Origin: Polynucleobacter sp. AP-Elch-400A-B2
GTDB lineage: Bacteria; Pseudomonadota; Gammaproteobacteria; Burkholderiales; Burkholderiaceae
Reading direction: 5' to 3'
Length of the DNA stretch: 64,000 nt
NCBI RefSeq assembly: GCF_018688355.1
Contig: NZ_CP061317.1
Coordinates: 602,370 to 666,369, forward strand
Within the stretch, counting starts at the first letter, position 1. Each line of letters starts with the position of its first letter. Below the pieces are notes generated by a model. The model had not been told where the DNA came from, ran no database searches, and worked only from the letters and a program-made list of their open reading frames with translations. Below, in pieces: positions 59,935 to 64,000 of this stretch. The position numbers and the translations under genes are program-made.

Positions 59935-61482
59935 TTAGCTCATGACGCCAACTTGCCAGGGCACGAATTCATAGTCACCTAGACCCAATAATTCGCTTTT
60001 AGAAGCTTCTCCTGAGGCTGTCCTGAGGAAGAGTTCAAAAATACGTTGACCCATCTCTTGAACGGAAACCGTGCCATCTAAGATCTCTCCGCAATTGATA
60101 TCCATGTCTTCAGTTAGTCTTTGATACATGGGTGTGTTAGTGGCCAGCTTAATACAAGGTGCTGGTTTAGAGCCAAACATGGAGCCGCGTCCCGTAGTGA
60201 AGGCAATCAGGTTTGCTCCACCTGCAATTTGACCGGTTGCTGAGACAGGATCAAAACCAGGCGTATCCATAAATACAAAACCTTTTGCTGTGACGGGTTC
60301 TGCGTATCGATAGACTTCCATCAGGGGTCCGGTGCCGCCTTTCATAGAAGAGCCGAGTGACTTTTCAAAGATATTGGCAAGACCACCAATTTGATTACCG
60401 GGACTCACTTGCCCATTAATTTGGACATCACGACCAACGGAATATTCATCTTTCCACCAGCGAATCCGTTTAATGAGCTTCTCGCCGATTTGTTTAGTAG
60501 CGGCTCTACGGGTAAGTGTGTGCTCAACCCCATAAATTTCTGGTGTTTCAGAAAGAATACCTGTGCCACCATGGCGCGACAAAATATCTACCGCAGCGCC
60601 TAAAGCTGGGTTTGCGGTGATGGAAGAGAATCCATCAGATCCACCACATTGCAGACCAACGCATAAGTGGCTTGCAGAAACAGTTTGACGTTTTGCTTTA
60701 TTGGCTTCTGGCAGGAGTGCTTTGACGGCTTCAATTCCTGCTTCAATCGTTTTACGTGTACCACCAGTCTCCTGCATGATGAAAGTATGCAAAGTAGAGT
60801 TTTCTTGCAATGCCTCTTGCTCCATCAAGCCCTTTAGCTGATTACGCTCGCAACCTAAGCCAATGATGAGGGCTGCAGCAAGATTAGGATGCTGTGCATA
60901 ACCCGCCATAGTTCTACGAAGTAGTTGCATTGGCTCGCCACTCATTTCCATGCCACAGCCGATGCCGTGACTAAAGGCAACTACGCCATCGATATTGGGA
61001 TAGTCTTTCAACCTCTCAGGCGTGAACCAGTCAGCAATTTTATTAACCACTGTTGCAGAGCAATTGACGGTTGATAGGATGCCGATGAAATTACGCGTAC
61101 CTACTTTTCCATTGGCGCGCACATAACCTTGAAATGTTGCACGCTCAGATTCTGGAAGAAGGGTAGTGGGCTTATATTCGCTTGCATAAGCATAGTCACG
61201 ATCAAATTCACGAAACTCGGTGTTATGACTGTGGACCATCATGCCAGGCTCAATATCGGTATTAGCAAAGCCCACGGTAACGTTGTATTTGAGGATAGGC
61301 TCACCCTTCAAGATTTTTTTTGTAGCGATCTTATAACCCGCAGGTACTTGGCTACGGCTCGTGAAATTCTCGCTAGGCACTTGCTCACCAATAGCGACAT
61401 CGACTCGTGCAACAACAATATTGTCATTTGGATGCAAGCGAATAATTGCGCCGGCTAATTTTTTTTCAGATGTTTCAATCAT
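59935..61482 (-). CDS. UxaA-family dehydratase (altronate/galactarate-type)
   Basis: A 515-residue sugar-acid dehydratase with an N-terminal SAF domain (about 10-100: LHPNDNIVVARVDVAIGEQV, PGMMVHSHN) and the large UxaA core. Family motifs: GYVRANGKVGTRNFIGILSTVNCSATV, FSHGIGCGMEMSGEP, ALIIGLGCERNQ, HLCVGLQCGGSDGFSSITANPALG, and FTTGRGSMFGSKPAPCIKLATNT. Cys residues in these loops likely bind iron. Substrate (altronate, galactarate, talarate or another acid) cannot be told from sequence. It leads a leftward unit with the Bug protein upstream. Confidence 0.88.
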   Translation of the reverse strand: MIETSEKKLAGAIIRLHPNDNIVVARVDVAIGEQVPSENFTSRSQVPAGYKIATKKILKGEPILKYNVTVGFANTDIEPGMMVHSHNTEFREFDRDYAYASEYKPTTLLPESERATFQGYVRANGKVGTRNFIGILSTVNCSATVVNKIADWFTPERLKDYPNIDGVVAFSHGIGCGMEMSGEPMQLLRRTMAGYAQHPNLAAALIIGLGCERNQLKGLMEQEALQENSTLHTFIMQETGGTRKTIEAGIEAVKALLPEANKAKRQTVSASHLCVGLQCGGSDGFSSITANPALGAAVDILSRHGGTGILSETPEIYGVEHTLTRRAATKQIGEKLIKRIRWWKDEYSVGRDVQINGQVSPGNQIGGLANIFEKSLGSSMKGGTGPLMEVYRYAEPVTAKGFVFMDTPGFDPVSATGQIAGGANLIAFTTGRGSMFGSKPAPCIKLATNTPMYQRLTEDMDINCGEILDGTVSVQEMGQRIFELFLRTASGEASKSELLGLGDYEFVPWQVGVMS

Positions 61483-61510
61483 GTGTGACCTTCGATTTCT
61501 ATATTTTTAA

Positions 61511-62473
61511 TTATTCTGCAGTAACGCCTGATTTTTTGACAATCGGCGCCCACTTGGCAACTTCAGATTTAATGTAGTCACCAAGCTGGCCGGGAGTGCT
61601 GGTGACAACATCAAATCCTCTGGAGTTCAACTGGGATTTAATTTCAGGGTTGTTCAGTACATTGGCTAGTTGAGCGTTCAATTTTTCCACAATTGCCTTT
61701 GGCGTGCTTGCTGGCGCAACAATGGCATAAACCAGCTCTACGTCAAATTTAGGTAGAGTCTCAGAGATGGCTGGAATCTCGGGGGCATTTGGTGAGCGTT
61801 TTAAGCTGGTAACTCCTAATCCAGTCAGCTTTCCAGATTTGACATAAGGTAGCGCCGCTGGGGTGCCAACAATAGCGGTTTGAATCTGCCCACCCAGTAC
61901 ATCCGTTAATGCAGGAGCCGCACCCTTGTATGGCACATGAAGAATATTAGTTCCTGCCTGAGTATTAAATAACTCACCCGCCAGATGGAGTGGTGTGGCC
62001 GCACCCGAAGAACCAAAGCTGACTTTGCCAGGATTGGCTTTATCGAACGATATTAATTCTGCAACCGTTTTTACAGGTACACCAGGGTTGGCTACCAACA
62101 TCAATGAAGAGGAGGCAACTAGTGAGACTGGGGCAAAATCTTTAACAACGTTGTAATTGAGTTTTTTATATAAGGTTTCATTAATTGCTTGGGTACCCAC
62201 TAGCATCAGGAAGAGTGTGTAACCATCGCCTTTAGAATTGACTACATACTCTGCGGCTAAATTAGCGCCCGCACCTGGTTTGTTTTCAATGATGATGGGC
62301 TGGCCTAGGTTTTCACCAAGCTTGGGAGCAAATCCCCGAGCGAGAACGTCTGATGGTCCACCAGCCGCAAATGGGATGATGAGCTTAATCGCTTGGCTTG
62401 GATAGCCTTGTGCGCTCGCTAGCGATGGCAGAGTGATTCCTAAAGCCAGTAAAGTAAAGATGATTTTTCTCAT
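61511..62473 (-). CDS. Periplasmic carboxylate-binding protein (Bug/TctC family), orphan
   Basis: A 320-residue exported protein with a signal peptide (MRKIIFTLLALGITLPSLASA) and the Bug hallmark QAIKLIIPFAAGGPSDVLARGFAPKL, then LHLAGELFNTQAGTNILHVPYKGAAPALTDVLGGQI. The ATG follows AGGAGA. No tctA or tctB gene lies beside it, so it is an orphan that may borrow a distant transporter or act in sensing. It lies 28 bp before the dehydratase gene, suggesting a shared sugar-acid or hydroxy-acid substrate. Confidence 0.9.
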   Translation of the reverse strand: MRKIIFTLLALGITLPSLASAQGYPSQAIKLIIPFAAGGPSDVLARGFAPKLGENLGQPIIIENKPGAGANLAAEYVVNSKGDGYTLFLMLVGTQAINETLYKKLNYNVVKDFAPVSLVASSSLMLVANPGVPVKTVAELISFDKANPGKVSFGSSGAATPLHLAGELFNTQAGTNILHVPYKGAAPALTDVLGGQIQTAIVGTPAALPYVKSGKLTGLGVTSLKRSPNAPEIPAISETLPKFDVELVYAIVAPASTPKAIVEKLNAQLANVLNNPEIKSQLNSRGFDVVTSTPGQLGDYIKSEVAKWAPIVKKSGVTAE

Positions 62474-62539
62474 GTATCGTTCTCCTAGATATTATTTTTT
62501 TAAAATCAAAACTATTTTGTCAAAGCTCTTAAAGCAAAA

Positions 62540-63685
62540 ATGAAAATCAAATGCGCTGAAATCTACCCCCTATCCATTCCTCTTATCGAGCCCATCAAGA
62601 TGTCTCGTGAAATGGTAGTGGATGCAAAAACGGTGTTGCTCTGCCTAACTGATGATAAGGGTCGACAGGGCTGGGGTGAGGCCTCGGTCGCACCTTTGAT
62701 GACCGGGGAAAGCTTGGACAGTCTCGTCGGCAGCATTAAATTCTTGGTAGAAAATGCATTGTCAGTAGATTGGGGCGAGCCGGCCGAATTTGCAAGTGTT
62801 TTTAATCGAATTTTATATGCCAATGCATCAGCAAAATCTTGTCTAGAAATGGCCTTATTAGATTTATACACGCAAGAGCGCTCCATCCCTTTATGGCGAT
62901 ATCTGCGTACTGAAGGTGGTGTCTTAGCAGATGCAGTACCTGCACCCATACCTTTGCTGCGAATGTTGGGTGGTCCATTGGACAAAGAGCTCAGCGATGC
63001 CAAGGCATTTCGTGAGCTTGGATTTAGGCATTGGAAAATTAAAATTGGCTCACTCTCACTTGATGAAGATCTGCATAGGGTGAAAGTGCTGTGTGATGCC
63101 CTGGAGGGTGATGTCATTTCGGTTGATGCAAATTGCGCGCTTACTTTGACGGATGCACTTCGATTTTGCCAGTCAGAGTCGGCAAGTAAATTAACGTTTG
63201 CAGAGCAGTTGATTGCTACAGAGCTGCCCATGGCAGATTTTGTACTACTCAATAAGAGTTCCCCCATTCCAATCGGATTGGATGAGTCAGTCCATGGCCT
63301 TGCCGAGCTAGAGCAATTAATCGAGGCTAAGGCATTCAGTGGGGCTAGCTTAAAGCTGATTAAAACGGGCGGAGTGATGCAGGCACTTGAGTGTGCCCAA
63401 TTACTTGAGCGACATAAACTCTCACTCAATTTAGCGTGCAAGGTTGCGGAGACTTCTTTGTCGGCGGCAGCGACAGCATCTCTAGGATTTGCAATGGGCA
63501 AAGTCAATTGGGGTTTTAGCATGTCAAATCAGTACTTGAAGTTTGATATCTGTGACACGCCACTGATGGCCGAGCAGGGAAGCATCAAAGTGAGCCAACT
63601 AGCACCCAGCGGCCTTGGTGTAACTCCAAACATTGAACGAGTAAAGGAAACCATTGCTAAGGGATATACGGCTATTCAATATTGA
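62540..63685 (+). CDS. Enolase-superfamily enzyme (mandelate racemase/muconate cycloisomerase type)
   Basis: A 381-residue barrel enzyme. The N-terminal capping domain (1-125) starts IKCAEIYPLSIPLIEPIKMSREMVV. In the barrel the KxK motif HWKIKIGS gives the general base lysines, SVDANC, FAEQL and GLDESVHG supply the three metal ligands Asp, Glu, Asp, and LIKTGGV the second lysine. This layout is that of the muconate-lactonising/dipeptide-epimerase subgroup. Reaction unknown; nearby genes point to carboxylate catabolism. It overlaps the convergent gene by 14 bp. Confidence 0.88.
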   Translation: MKIKCAEIYPLSIPLIEPIKMSREMVVDAKTVLLCLTDDKGRQGWGEASVAPLMTGESLDSLVGSIKFLVENALSVDWGEPAEFASVFNRILYANASAKSCLEMALLDLYTQERSIPLWRYLRTEGGVLADAVPAPIPLLRMLGGPLDKELSDAKAFRELGFRHWKIKIGSLSLDEDLHRVKVLCDALEGDVISVDANCALTLTDALRFCQSESASKLTFAEQLIATELPMADFVLLNKSSPIPIGLDESVHGLAELEQLIEAKAFSGASLKLIKTGGVMQALECAQLLERHKLSLNLACKVAETSLSAAATASLGFAMGKVNWGFSMSNQYLKFDICDTPLMAEQGSIKVSQLAPSGLGVTPNIERVKETIAKGYTAIQY

Positions 63686-64000
63686 GTACATCAAATGCAG
63701 CTTTCAATCTCCTGGAGTAGGAGTCTGAAACTTGCTGTATTTCTTCTGGCGTCCACTTTCTAAAACCTTCGCCAGATTTCATGCCTGTTTTTCCTTCGCT
63801 CATCAGCTGCACTAGCTTCGGTGGAAGGGTAGTGATGTTAGAGAGCGAGGGATAAATCTCTTTTGCGGCATTGGCCATCCCATCCCAGCCTGAGATTTCT
63901 TTTTGAGTCATTGGGCCAACGGCAGCATATCGAAAGCCAAAGCTGTAACGTACGGCATCATCAATATCCTCAGGGCTTGCAATTCCCTCTTGTACAAGCG
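63672..64000 (-). CDS. 3-hydroxyacyl-CoA dehydrogenase family protein (C-terminal part)
   Basis: The C-terminal 109 codons of a gene that enters from the right edge. Reading leftward: LVQEGIASPEDIDDAVRYSFG, FRYAAVGPMTQKEISGWDG, then LPPKLVQLMSEGKTGMKSGEGFRKWTPEE. This is the 3HCDH C-terminal domain, where the G-MKSG-GF motif closes the fold. The NAD-binding half is outside. Relatives include 3-hydroxybutyryl-CoA dehydrogenases and L-gulonate/carnitine dehydrogenase-type lambda-crystallin proteins, so a sugar-acid or hydroxy-acid role is possible. The stop lies inside the convergent enolase-superfamily gene. Confidence 0.85.
   Translation of the reverse strand, partial: LVQEGIASPEDIDDAVRYSFGFRYAAVGPMTQKEISGWDGMANAAKEIYPSLSNITTLPPKLVQLMSEGKTGMKSGEGFRKWTPEEIQQVSDSYSRRLKAAFDVLNIE

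Noticed and set aside
62563..63522. 319-codon open frame antisense to the enolase-superfamily gene
   Set aside because: Serine/alanine-rich low-information translation without family features; the plus-strand gene has intact catalytic motifs, so this is a shadow.

Overview
The window is ordinary chromosomal DNA of a free-living Gram-negative betaproteobacterium. It most resembles a Polynucleobacter-type member of the Burkholderiaceae. The reasons are a back-to-back cyanophycin synthetase pair with its dedicated ABC transporter and DUF1854 partner, several tripartite tricarboxylate transporter (Bug/TctC) binding proteins, a mid-range GC content, short gaps between genes and an Ala/Lys-rich histone-like protein. 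This assignment is an inference from gene content; no rRNA is present. There is no prophage, insertion sequence or CRISPR array. The only clearly accessory element is a RelE/HigB-type toxin-antitoxin pair near 50.3-51.0 kb.

Layout. 0-9.4 kb: start of an aldehyde dehydrogenase, then msrA, pdxH, tcdA, an amino-acid permease-alanine dehydrogenase operon, a GDT1-family (Mn export) protein, pepN and fbp. 9.5-17.3 kb: the cyanophycin region, cphA and cphA' on the minus strand facing away from an ABC transporter-DUF1854 operon. 17.3-22.7 kb: a carboxylate-uptake island made of a complete tctC-tctB-tctA operon, a 35-codon small gene with its own signals, and an oxalate/formate-type MFS carrier. 22.7-25.3 kb: a copper-related group (DUF2946, Cys-rich barrel protein, TlpA-like thioredoxin, PCuAC chaperone). 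25.4-34.9 kb: ilvD, an orphan FixJ-like response regulator, a RodZ-like protein, a ppa-nadE-glnB operon, the divergent membrane pyrophosphatase hppA, and trxB. 35-41.9 kb: ftsK, lolA, serS, tRNA-Ser(CGA), recQ, yggT. 42-46.6 kb: a glycosyltransferase and an Fe(III) ABC uptake system split into a minus-strand ATPase and plus-strand permease and binding protein. 46.7-55.8 kb: a lipoprotein, an H1-like fusion protein, AsmA, a small membrane protein, the toxin-antitoxin pair, slyX, a DUF1653-like protein, a flavin oxidoreductase, PIN, yaeQ, a FAD protein and a P-loop kinase. 55.9-64 kb: uup, an esterase, cbpM-cbpA, and a catabolic cluster (UxaA-type dehydratase, Bug protein, enolase-superfamily enzyme, hydroxyacyl-CoA dehydrogenase) running off the right edge.

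Two themes go beyond gene calling. First, several genes have no Shine-Dalgarno sequence but carry a -10-like hexamer exactly 6 nt before the ATG (pdxH, pepN, trxB, yggT, the LLM oxidoreductase, uup), which suggests leaderless mRNAs. Second, several intergenic regions hold strong dyad symmetry: the tct promoter, the small-gene promoter, the fbpB-fbpA gap and the toxin-antitoxin operator. The least-explained objects are the 35-codon gene, the cyanophycin-linked ABC transporter with a four-cysteine zinc-ribbon-like insert, and the H1-like/acidic-domain fusion protein.
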